Positions 52,803 through 60,059 of a stretch of DNA of 64,000 bases are shown one piece after another. A program made the translations under genes and the position numbers. A model generated the notes under the pieces. The model saw only the letters and a program-made list of their open reading frames with translations. It did no database searches and was not told the DNA's origin. Numbering within the stretch: the first letter of the stretch is position 1; the number at the start of each line of letters is the position of its first letter. The DNA is from an uncultured Clostridia bacterium (GTDB taxonomy: Bacteria; Bacillota; Clostridia; Oscillospirales; Ruminococcaceae): contig CANPZC010000002.1 in NCBI GenBank assembly GCA_947589355.1, forward strand, positions 1 through 64,000, written 5' to 3'.

Positions 52803-54131
52803 ATGACATCATTAAACGGACTTTTAATGTTTGCCGAAGAGGTGAGCAAAGAAACGATAGCCACCATAAAAGATAACCCGAACAAGACGTATTTTCCGTT
52901 CTTCGGCGATTCGGACAATATTTTTAATTCAGGCATATCAATTGACAGGGTGTGCTTCACGATACCGGGCATAAACTTCAAGGTATACTGGTACGGTTTT
53001 CTTATTGCGATAGGAATAGTGCTGGCGCTGTTTTACGGTTATAAAAAAATGGTGCCGACGGGTCTTAATCCCGATAAAATGTCTGATGCTATAATAGGCG
53101 GTCTTATCGGCGCTATCTTCGGTGCTAGGCTTTACTATGTGGTGTTCAATGATACCGGTGTAGGTTTCAAAGATTTCTTCAACACAAGAAGCGGCGGACT
53201 TGCAATATACGGCGGTCTTATCGGTGCGGTGCTGGTAGGCGGCATAATCGTAAAAATGCACAAACAAAGCCTGCTTGCCATGCTTGATATATGCGGCCCG
53301 TGCTTTTTGATAGGACAATGCATAGGCAGGTGGGGAAACTTCTTCAACCAAGAGGCTTTCGGTACTAACACAACGCTGCCGTGGGGCATGATGAGCCAGA
53401 CTACGATAACCTACCTTGTAAACGTAAGCGACGATTATTTTCTGAAAACAGGTGACAAGCTGAATTGCTATCTGCCTGTTCACCCCTGCTTTTTATATGA
53501 GTCGCTGTGGTGTTTGCTAGGCTTTGTGCTGCTGCACCTGTATTTCAAACACAGAAAGTTTGACGGCGAGGTGTTCCTGCTTTATATAGGTTGGTACGGT
53601 CTTGGCAGATTCTTTATAGAAGGTCTTCGCACCGACAGCCTTTATCTTGGAAATATCCGCGTTTCACAGCTTGTTGCAGGTACTTGCGTGCTGGCTTCTA
53701 TTGTTCTGATAATCATATTCAGGGGTATGGCAAAGCGTGCAGGCGACGGCAAACTTTATTGTCAGACGGAAAACTCAAAAGTTCAGCTTGCGGCTTATAG
53801 GCTCGATATAGAAAGAGCGGCAGAGAAAAAGGCTCTAAAAAAGAGCATTTCAAAGGCTAAGTCAGAGGGCAAGGATTTTTCAAAGCTTCAGAAAGAGTAT
53901 GACGAAAAGTTTGGCGAAGAGGGAAACAAAGCGCATATTGAAAAGCTTAAAGAACTTAAAGAGGCAGAAAAGAAGTATTTCGCCGACCTTAAAAAAGGCT
54001 TGATAAAAGAAGATACCGAAGAATATGAGAGTATTCTTGATGAAGATGACGATACTGCGGCAGACGAAACAGTAGAAAGTGAAACTGCCGCCCAAGATAA
54101 TGACAGCGATGAAAACAATGACGAGGAGTAA
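52803..54131 (+). CDS. lgt: Phosphatidylglycerol-prolipoprotein diacylglyceryl transferase with long charged tail
   Basis: 442 residues. It attaches diacylglycerol to the lipobox cysteine of prolipoproteins at the membrane. Seven or so transmembrane helices cover about 45-325. The Lgt signature is GRWGNFFNQEAFG near 175, with YGGLIGAVLVGGI earlier and GRFFIEGLRTDSL near 270. From about 330 on, a tail of some 110 residues is hydrophilic: helical KKALKKSISKAKSEGKDF, then acidic EDEDD-type. Usual Lgt proteins end near 270-300. GGAGAG lies before ATG 52803; the track ORF starts inside the previous gene. Confidence 0.93.
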   Translation: MTSLNGLLMFAEEVSKETIATIKDNPNKTYFPFFGDSDNIFNSGISIDRVCFTIPGINFKVYWYGFLIAIGIVLALFYGYKKMVPTGLNPDKMSDAIIGGLIGAIFGARLYYVVFNDTGVGFKDFFNTRSGGLAIYGGLIGAVLVGGIIVKMHKQSLLAMLDICGPCFLIGQCIGRWGNFFNQEAFGTNTTLPWGMMSQTTITYLVNVSDDYFLKTGDKLNCYLPVHPCFLYESLWCLLGFVLLHLYFKHRKFDGEVFLLYIGWYGLGRFFIEGLRTDSLYLGNIRVSQLVAGTCVLASIVLIIIFRGMAKRAGDGKLYCQTENSKVQLAAYRLDIERAAEKKALKKSISKAKSEGKDFSKLQKEYDEKFGEEGNKAHIEKLKELKEAEKKYFADLKKGLIKEDTEEYESILDEDDDTAADETVESETAAQDNDSDENNDEE

Positions 54132-54138
54132 TAAAAGT

Positions 54139-54996
54139 ATGGCAAACATTATTGACGGAAAAGCCGTTTCGGCAAGAGTGAAAGAAGAAATAGCAAAGGA
54201 AACAGCGGCTGTAAAAGCAAAATATGGCATAAGCATAGGTCTTGCGGTGGTTATTGTGGGTGACGACCCTGCATCGCGCATATACGTAAACAACAAGAAA
54301 AAGGCTTGTGAAACGGTCGGATTTACGTCATACGAGTACGCGTTGGGCGCAGATACCACGCAGGAAGAGCTTTTGCAGCTTATTGATAAGCTCAATAAAG
54401 ACGATAATGTGAATGGCATACTTGTTCAGCTGCCGCTGCCGAAGCACCTTGACGAAAAGGCAGTTATAAACAGCATTTCTCCCGAAAAGGACGTTGACGC
54501 TTTTCACCCCGTTAATGTAGGCAAGATAATGATAGGGGAGTACAGCTTTTTGCCCTGCACGCCTGCCGGTATAATGGAGCTTATTGCTTCCACAGGAGTT
54601 GAGATAAAGGGCAAAGAATGTGTGGTAGTCGGCAGGAGCAATATTGTCGGCAAGCCGATGTCAATGCTGCTGTTGCATCAGAGCGGAACTGTAACTATTT
54701 GCCATTCAAAAACAAATGACCTCGCCGAGCATTGCAGAAAAGCCGATATACTCGTAGTTGCGGTAGGCGTGCCGAAGCTTGTAACAGGCGACATGATAAA
54801 AGATGGTGCGGTTGTTATAGATGTAGGCATGAACAGGCTTGAAAACGGCAAACTGTGCGGCGACGTTGACTTTGACAGCGCGAAAGAAAAAGCAAGCTTT
54901 ATAACACCCGTTCCCGGCGGTGTAGGGCCTATGACGATAGCCATGCTCATGAAAAATACCCTTACGGCGGCAAAAATAAAGCACGGAATAGAGTAA
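54139..54996 (+). CDS. folD: Methylenetetrahydrofolate dehydrogenase / cyclohydrolase
   Basis: A 285-residue bifunctional enzyme linking 5,10-methylene-THF and 10-formyl-THF. Motifs are the catalytic region YVNNKKKAC near 50 (the Tyr and Lys of the active site), GILVQLPLPKH near 94, PCTPAGIMELI, and the nucleotide-binding VVVGRSNIVGKPMS near 160, with TPVPGGVGPMT near 260. It supplies one-carbon units to fmt and glyA, also in this window. GAGGAG precedes ATG 54139. The track ORF starts inside lgt. Confidence 0.96.
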   Translation: MANIIDGKAVSARVKEEIAKETAAVKAKYGISIGLAVVIVGDDPASRIYVNNKKKACETVGFTSYEYALGADTTQEELLQLIDKLNKDDNVNGILVQLPLPKHLDEKAVINSISPEKDVDAFHPVNVGKIMIGEYSFLPCTPAGIMELIASTGVEIKGKECVVVGRSNIVGKPMSMLLLHQSGTVTICHSKTNDLAEHCRKADILVVAVGVPKLVTGDMIKDGAVVIDVGMNRLENGKLCGDVDFDSAKEKASFITPVPGGVGPMTIAMLMKNTLTAAKIKHGIE

Positions 54997-55041
54997 GCAG
55001 GTTGTAATTTTAAATAAATTCTTAATAATTTGTGAACGCTC

Positions 55042-55070
55042 TTTACATTTCGTCTGTAATATGGTACAAT
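55042..55070 (+). promoter_or_regulatory. SigA promoter of rpsO-pnp
   Basis: TTTACA (55042-55047), 17 bp, TACAAT (55065-55070). Confidence 0.7.
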
Positions 55071-55077
55071 TTTAATG

Positions 55078-55208
55078 TTGTGCAGTTGAAGTATATTTGA
55101 CTGTAAAAATTACCGTGAACGCAGATATTCGGATATAGCCGCAATGCGGAAACGTATCAGCCATTATCTTCGTCACAGGAAAAATTTAAGAAAGAGGTAC
55201 GAACCACT
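55078..55208 (+). promoter_or_regulatory. Structured rpsO 5' leader, possible S15 autoregulation
   Basis: About 130 nt separate the promoter from rpsO, long for an internal leader. CCGC-aat-GCGG lies near 55139-55149 inside a longer helix-like region with GATA/TATC arms. S15 represses its own mRNA through leader structures in several bacteria; a match to known S15 leader classes cannot be tested here. Confidence 0.4.
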
Positions 55209-55475
55209 ATGATGAGCAAAGAAGAAAAAAACGCTATCATTGAAGCGAACAGAAACCACGAGAACGATACGGGTTCTCCCGAAGTACAGATAGCTATCCT
55301 TTCAAAAAGAATAGCCGATCTTACAGAGCATCTCAAAACACACCAGAACGATCATCACTCCAGAAGAGGTCTTTATAAGATGATCGGTCACAGAAGAAAT
55401 CTTCTTAACTATCTTGCTAAGAAGGATATTGAAAGATACAGAGCAATTATTGCTAAGCTCGGTATCAGAAAGTAA
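55209..55475 (+). CDS. rpsO: 30S ribosomal protein S15
   Basis: 88 residues, full length. The S15 signature [18 protein letters not shown], followed by RRNLLNYL, is intact; these residues bind 16S rRNA helices 20-22. Two adjacent ATG codons (55209 and 55212) could both start; AGAGGT is ten or more bases upstream. It precedes pnp, the order found in many bacteria. Confidence 0.97.
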   Translation: MMSKEEKNAIIEANRNHENDTGSPEVQIAILSKRIADLTEHLKTHQNDHHSRRGLYKMIGHRRNLLNYLAKKDIERYRAIIAKLGIRK

Positions 55476-55487
55476 CAACTGTACGCT

Positions 55488-55520
55488 AAGGCAGCAGCAT
55501 TCAATGTGCCGCTGCCTTTC
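55488..55520 (+). other. Hairpin after rpsO
   Basis: AAGGCAGC (55488-55495) pairs with GCTGCCTT (55511-55518), with an inner GCA/TGC. No T run follows, so it is more likely an RNA-processing or 3'-protection stem than a terminator. Confidence 0.55.
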
Positions 55521-55543
55521 AGTGTATATATGAGCAGTGGCGA

Positions 55544-55591
55544 TTAGCATTAAACAGAGCGCTCGATGACAAGCGTTGTGTTTATTGCTAA
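55544..55591 (+). other. Long rpsO-pnp intercistronic hairpin, possible RNase III site
   Basis: TTAGCATTAAACA (55544-55556) pairs with TGTTTATTGCTAA (55579-55591) with one T-T mismatch; an inner CGCT/AGCG helix extends it. In E. coli a double-stranded stem at this position is cut by RNase III and lets PNPase control its own mRNA. Similar control here is inferred. Confidence 0.6.
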
Positions 55592-55627
55592 AGCTGCTGC
55601 CGCAAAAAATTTATAGGAGGACAAACC

Positions 55628-57748
55628 ATGTTTGAAAATTTCAGGACATTTGAAACTACCTATGCAGGCAGACCGCTTGTAGTAGAAACAGGCAAGATGT
55701 GCGGACTTGCGAACGGCTCTTGTATCGTAAGATACGGCGAGACCGTTGTTATGGGCAACGTTACCGCCAGCAAGCAGCCGAGAGAGGGCATTGACTTTTT
55801 CCCGCTTTCGGTAGACTTTGAGGAGAAACTTTATTCAGTAGGCAAGATACCGGGTTCTTATCTTAAAAGAGAGGGCAAGCCCTCCGATAAGGCAATACTG
55901 GCTTCGCGCTGCGTTGACAGACCTATAAGACCGCTTTTCCCGAAAGATATGAGAAACGACGTTTCAGTTGTTATGACTGTTCTTGCGGTAGACCCCAACA
56001 ACTCACCCGAAATAGCAGGCGCAATTGCAGCTTCTATCGCTATTTCAATATCTGATATACCTTGGAACGGCCCTGTTGCAAGCATAAACGTAGGTTACGT
56101 TGACGGCGAGTTGGTTCTTAATCCTACGCTGGAGCAGCGCGGCGAGAACAACAGGCTTAATCTTACAGTTGCAGGCTCTGCCGAAAAGGTAGTTATGATA
56201 GAAGCAGGCGCTGACGAGATACCCGACGACCTTATGCTCGAGGCTATAATCAAGGGTCACGAAGAAATAAAGAAAATGGTAGCTTTTATCTCTGATATAC
56301 AGAAGCAGATAGGCAAGCCTAAGTTTGAGTTTGAGTCTATGGAGCTTGACCACGACATGATGGATGAGGTAGAGGCTCTTGTTGGTGAGAAAGTAAAGGT
56401 TGCTCTTGATACCGACGACAAGAACGTTCGCGATGCAAGACTTGTTCCTATCACACAGGAAGTTCTGGATACTCTTTCCGAGAAGTATGAAAACCTGCCA
56501 GAGATAATAGGCGAGGTTATGTACAAGCTTCAGAAGAAGATAGTTCGTAACTGGCTGTATGAGGGCAAGAGAGTTGACGGCAGAGGCATTGATGAGATTC
56601 GTCCGCTCGCTGCCGAAGTTGGTCTGTTCCCGAGAGTTCATGGTTCGGGTCTGTTTACAAGAGGTCAGACACAGGTTCTCACAGTCTGCACTCTTGGCCC
56701 TGTAAGCGATGCTCAGAGAATGGACGGCATTGACGAAGAAGAAACAAAGAGATATATGCATCAGTACAACTTCCCGTCATACTCTGTAGGCGAAACTAAG
56801 CCTAACAGAGGCCCCGGCAGACGTGAGATAGGTCACGGCGCACTGGCAGAAAGAGCGCTCATTCCTGTTATACCGTCGGTAGAAGATTTCCCGTATGCAA
56901 TAAGAATGGTATCGGAAGTTCTATCTTCTAACGGTTCTACGTCGCAGGGTTCTATATGCGGTTCTACTCTCGCTCTTATGGACGCAGGCGTTCCGATAAA
57001 AGCTCCCGTTGCGGGTATATCTTGCGGTCTTATCACCAAGGAAGACGGCAGCTGGATGACTATGGTAGACATTCAGGGACTTGAGGACTTCTACGGAGAT
57101 ATGGATTTCAAGGTAGGCGGTACTCACAAGGGTATTACAGCCATTCAGGTGGATATAAAAGTTGACGGTCTTACCTATGATATAATCAAGGAAGCGTTCG
57201 CAAAAACACATAAGGCTCGTGACTATATACTCGATGAGATAATGCTTAAAGCTATACCTGCGCCGAGAGAAAGCGTAAACAAGTGGGCGCCTAAGATGCT
57301 CACCACCAAAGTGCCTGTTGACAAGATAAGAGAGGTTATAGGCTCGGGCGGAAAGGTAATTCAGAAAATAGCTGCCGACTGCGAATGTAAGATAGACATT
57401 GAGGAAGACGGCAATGTGTTTGTTTCAGGTCTTGACCTTGAAAAGGCTCAGAAAGCAATAGATATTATCAATACTATCGGCTTTGATCCCGAGATAGGCG
57501 CTATATATAAGGGCAAGGTAGTAAGAATAATGAACTTTGGCGCTTTTGTTGAGATAGCCCCGGGCAAGGACGGACTTGTTCACATATCCAAGCTCGATAA
57601 CAAGAGAGTTGAAAAGGTTGAAGACTGCGTTTCCATTGGCGATGAGATAGTTGTTAAGGTAATGGAGATAGACGACCAGGGAAGAATAAATCTCTCCAGA
57701 AAAGACGCTCTTGCTGATATTGCCGCAAAGAAAGCATCTGCCGAATAA
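55628..57748 (+). CDS. pnp: Polyribonucleotide nucleotidyltransferase
   Basis: 706 residues, full length. A phosphorolytic 3'-to-5' exoribonuclease of the degradosome. Two RNase PH domains (about 10-230 and 310-545) are separated by a helical linker. The second holds FPSYSVGETKPNRGPGRREIGHG with the FPYAIRMVSEV segment. A KH domain follows near 555-612 (VIGSGGKVIQKI), and an S1 domain near 620-695 (GAIYKGKVVRIMNFGAFVEI). AGGAGG lies before the ATG. Followed directly by a strong terminator. Confidence 0.97.
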   Translation: MFENFRTFETTYAGRPLVVETGKMCGLANGSCIVRYGETVVMGNVTASKQPREGIDFFPLSVDFEEKLYSVGKIPGSYLKREGKPSDKAILASRCVDRPIRPLFPKDMRNDVSVVMTVLAVDPNNSPEIAGAIAASIAISISDIPWNGPVASINVGYVDGELVLNPTLEQRGENNRLNLTVAGSAEKVVMIEAGADEIPDDLMLEAIIKGHEEIKKMVAFISDIQKQIGKPKFEFESMELDHDMMDEVEALVGEKVKVALDTDDKNVRDARLVPITQEVLDTLSEKYENLPEIIGEVMYKLQKKIVRNWLYEGKRVDGRGIDEIRPLAAEVGLFPRVHGSGLFTRGQTQVLTVCTLGPVSDAQRMDGIDEEETKRYMHQYNFPSYSVGETKPNRGPGRREIGHGALAERALIPVIPSVEDFPYAIRMVSEVLSSNGSTSQGSICGSTLALMDAGVPIKAPVAGISCGLITKEDGSWMTMVDIQGLEDFYGDMDFKVGGTHKGITAIQVDIKVDGLTYDIIKEAFAKTHKARDYILDEIMLKAIPAPRESVNKWAPKMLTTKVPVDKIREVIGSGGKVIQKIAADCECKIDIEEDGNVFVSGLDLEKAQKAIDIINTIGFDPEIGAIYKGKVVRIMNFGAFVEIAPGKDGLVHISKLDNKRVEKVEDCVSIGDEIVVKVMEIDDQGRINLSRKDALADIAAKKASAE

Positions 57749-57759
57749 ATTCAGCATTG

Positions 57760-57787
57760 AAAGACCGCTTTGTGCGGTCTTTTTTTG
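57760..57787 (+). terminator. Terminator after pnp
   Basis: AAAGACCGC-tttgt-GCGGTCTTT followed by five more T residues. Confidence 0.92.
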
Positions 57788-57795
57788 TACTGTGA

Positions 57796-57824
57796 TTGAC
57801 AAAGACGGCGCGGTGTTGTATAAT
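57796..57824 (+). promoter_or_regulatory. Consensus SigA promoter of the ALS-like gene
   Basis: TTGACA (57796-57801), 17 bp, TATAAT (57819-57824). A full consensus, so the downstream gene is probably well expressed. The track's TTG start of the next ORF is in fact this -35 box. Confidence 0.85.
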
Positions 57825-57858
57825 ATTTTTATGTATTATTATCGGACGGGTGATGAAA

Positions 57859-59385
57859 ATGTTAGTAAGTGAAGCAATTGTAAAATGCCTTGAAGCGGAG
57901 AAAACTTCGGTAGTCTTCGGCGTGGAGGGTTATAATATTGAGCCTGTGTGCATGGCGCTGAAAAATTCTTCAATAAGATATGTTCCCATGAACAGCGAGG
58001 AAAGCGCAGGTCATGCGGCAGGCGGCTGCGCGCAGATGACGGGCAAACCGTGCGTGAGCGTGTGCGGCAGCGGTGCAAGTGCGCTTAAAATGCTTGCGGC
58101 AGTGGCGGCGGCGTATACCGACTGTGTGCCACTTATTGCGATAACAGGTCAGGTGTCGTCAGATGTTCTGGGCAGAGATGTTTCGGACGAAGCAGACATT
58201 ATAGGTTCGGTAGAGCCGTTTGTAAAGCACAGCTATCTTGTAAGAAACGCGCAGGACATACCGCGCATAATAAAAGAGGCGTTTTATATAGCTTCTTCGG
58301 GCAGACACGGCCCCGTGCTTATTGATATACCTGTTGATATCCAGCGGCAGGAAATTGACCCCGTTTTCCCTGAAAGCGTTCTGATACGAGGCTACAACCC
58401 TATACAAAAAGGTAATACATCTCAGGTAAAGCGGTTTGCGCAGGCTCTGCAAAAGGCAGAAAGACCGCTGATGATAGTAGGCGGCGGAGTGTTTTCTTCA
58501 AATGCCTGCGATGAGGCGCGTGCGCTTTCAAAAAAGCTGGATATGCCTACCGTTTCTACCGCTGGGGGATTCTCGGTATTTCCGTATGACGATAAACGCT
58601 TTTTCGGCTGCTGTGAACCGTCTTCAACGCTTACAGATATGGCAATTGCAAACTGCGATGTACTTTTGATAGTTGGTGCGCGGCTGTGGTCGCTGCCGGT
58701 TGGTATTGAAAACAAGACTATACTTCACATTGATATTGACCCTGCCGAGATAGGCAAGAATATTTCCGCCGACCTGCCGCTTGTGGGTGACTGCAAGTAT
58801 GTTCTGGGACAGCTTAGCGATGCGGTAAAACAGTGCAAGCACGGCAGTTGGAGAAAGTATCTTGACAGCCACCGCACGCAGCCAAGCGTTGGTGAAAAGC
58901 TGACCGAGGAGTATATCTTCTCGCTGCTGTCGGACGTTATATCGGAAAACGCCGCGATAGTATGCGAAAGCGCAGGCATAAAGTCTCACGCGGTGAAATC
59001 ATTGAAAATAAAGCAGGGCAGGTTTATATCGCGCATAGGAATGAACGGTTCGGGCTTTGCGCTGCCAACGGCTATCGGCGTTAAGGCATCATGCAGTGAA
59101 AGCGAGGACAGGGAAGTTATCTGCATTTGCAGCCTTAGGTCTCTTTGCTGTTCGTTTTCAGATATGACAATACTTGCTTCAGAAAACATACCCGTAAAAC
59201 TGCTTATACTGAAATATGGCGAGGCTGCATCGGTTGATATAAAAAAGCTTTCGCAGGCTTGCGGTATTGAATACTTAAAGATCTCTAAAATAGAGCAAGC
59301 GCAGGAAGCTTTGACTAAATTTGCCCAAAGCGGCGGCAGCGTATTGCTTGAAGTTGATATTAAAAAGCAGGGAGGTAAGGAGTAA
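57859..59385 (+). CDS. Acetolactate-synthase-like large subunit with degenerate TPP-binding motif
   Basis: 508 residues, shorter than the usual 550-575. It follows the ALS large-subunit layout: N-terminal PYR domain with the catalytic glutamate kept (NSEESAGHAAGGCAQ near residue 50) and GHVP-like GPVLIDIPVDIQ, and a central domain (PLMIVGGGVFSS). The C-terminal PP domain is altered: where GDGSF...N and a later NN should hold Mg-TPP there is ICICSLRSLCCSFS and then LILKYGEA. Normal catalysis is therefore doubtful. It starts 1 base before ilvN overlaps its stop. ATG 57859 is chosen for GGGTG at eight bases; the track start is the promoter. Confidence 0.75.
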   Translation: MLVSEAIVKCLEAEKTSVVFGVEGYNIEPVCMALKNSSIRYVPMNSEESAGHAAGGCAQMTGKPCVSVCGSGASALKMLAAVAAAYTDCVPLIAITGQVSSDVLGRDVSDEADIIGSVEPFVKHSYLVRNAQDIPRIIKEAFYIASSGRHGPVLIDIPVDIQRQEIDPVFPESVLIRGYNPIQKGNTSQVKRFAQALQKAERPLMIVGGGVFSSNACDEARALSKKLDMPTVSTAGGFSVFPYDDKRFFGCCEPSSTLTDMAIANCDVLLIVGARLWSLPVGIENKTILHIDIDPAEIGKNISADLPLVGDCKYVLGQLSDAVKQCKHGSWRKYLDSHRTQPSVGEKLTEEYIFSLLSDVISENAAIVCESAGIKSHAVKSLKIKQGRFISRIGMNGSGFALPTAIGVKASCSESEDREVICICSLRSLCCSFSDMTILASENIPVKLLILKYGEAASVDIKKLSQACGIEYLKISKIEQAQEALTKFAQSGGSVLLEVDIKKQGGKE

Positions 59386-59888
59386 TGAAACACACGATCT
59401 CAGTGCTTGTTGAGAACCACGCAGGCGTGCTTTCAAGAATTTCGGGGCTATTTACACGCCGCGGATTTAACATAGACAGCCTTGCGGTGGGCGTTACCGA
59501 CGACCCCGACATATCGCGCATTACTATAATAGTTACCTGCGACGAGCACATGACCGAGCAGGTAGAAAAGCAGCTCAACAAACTTATAGAAGTGCTTAAA
59601 GTAAAAACGATACCCGACGAGGAGCTTATTGCAAGGGAGCTTATGATAGTGAAGCTTTCTGCCGATGCAGCCGCGCGCCGCGACATACTTACGGTGGCAG
59701 AGGTAATGGAGGCGAAAATACTTGACATTACGCCTACCACGCTTACCTTGCAGCTTGCAGATGTGCCGCAGCAGTTGGAGCGCTTTGTTCAGCTTGTAGA
59801 GCCTTACGGAATACTTGAAATTGCGCGCACGGGAACTATAGCTTTGCAAAAGGGAAGTGATACGCTTTCTTTCAGAGGTAAAGTGTAG
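59385..59888 (+). CDS. ilvN: Acetolactate synthase small (regulatory) subunit
   Basis: 167 residues. The N-terminal ACT domain opens KHTISVLVENHAGVLSRISGLFTRRGFNIDSL, the valine-binding signature. The C-terminal IlvN domain with DAAARRDILTVAEVMEAKILDITPTTL completes the usual 160-170 residues. It binds the catalytic subunit and brings feedback inhibition by valine. It overlaps the upstream stop by one base, so both subunits are made in step. Confidence 0.95.
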   Translation: MKHTISVLVENHAGVLSRISGLFTRRGFNIDSLAVGVTDDPDISRITIIVTCDEHMTEQVEKQLNKLIEVLKVKTIPDEELIARELMIVKLSADAAARRDILTVAEVMEAKILDITPTTLTLQLADVPQQLERFVQLVEPYGILEIARTGTIALQKGSDTLSFRGKV

Positions 59889-59962
59889 ATTTGTATATCT
59901 TTCACAATAAGTAAAACTATTTTTTGTATAACACGCCGATTTTTGATTTCTTTTGTAACAAT

Positions 59963-60034
59963 ATCCCCCTTTGATGTGTACGTATTTATGAAAGAATAAT
60001 TATGCACATTTTCAAAGGGGGATTTTCTCTTTTG
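59963..60034 (+). terminator. Large hairpin between ilvN and the ABC permease genes
   Basis: ATCCCCCTTTGA (59963-59974) pairs with TCAAAGGGGGAT (60012-60023), twelve perfect pairs enclosing 37 nt, followed by tttctcttttg. A terminator for ilvN, or an attenuator for the genes downstream. Confidence 0.65.
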
Positions 60035-60059
60035 CAAGGAATTTTAAGGAGGAATATTT

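Noticed and set aside
57796-57858. N-terminal extension of the ALS-like protein from TTG 57796
   Set aside because: That TTG is the -35 box of a consensus promoter; the transcript begins after it.
59100-59220. Frameshift in the ALS-like gene as cause of the missing TPP motif
   Set aside because: Reading the neighbouring frame through this stretch does not reveal GDGS or NN, so a single indel cannot explain it.
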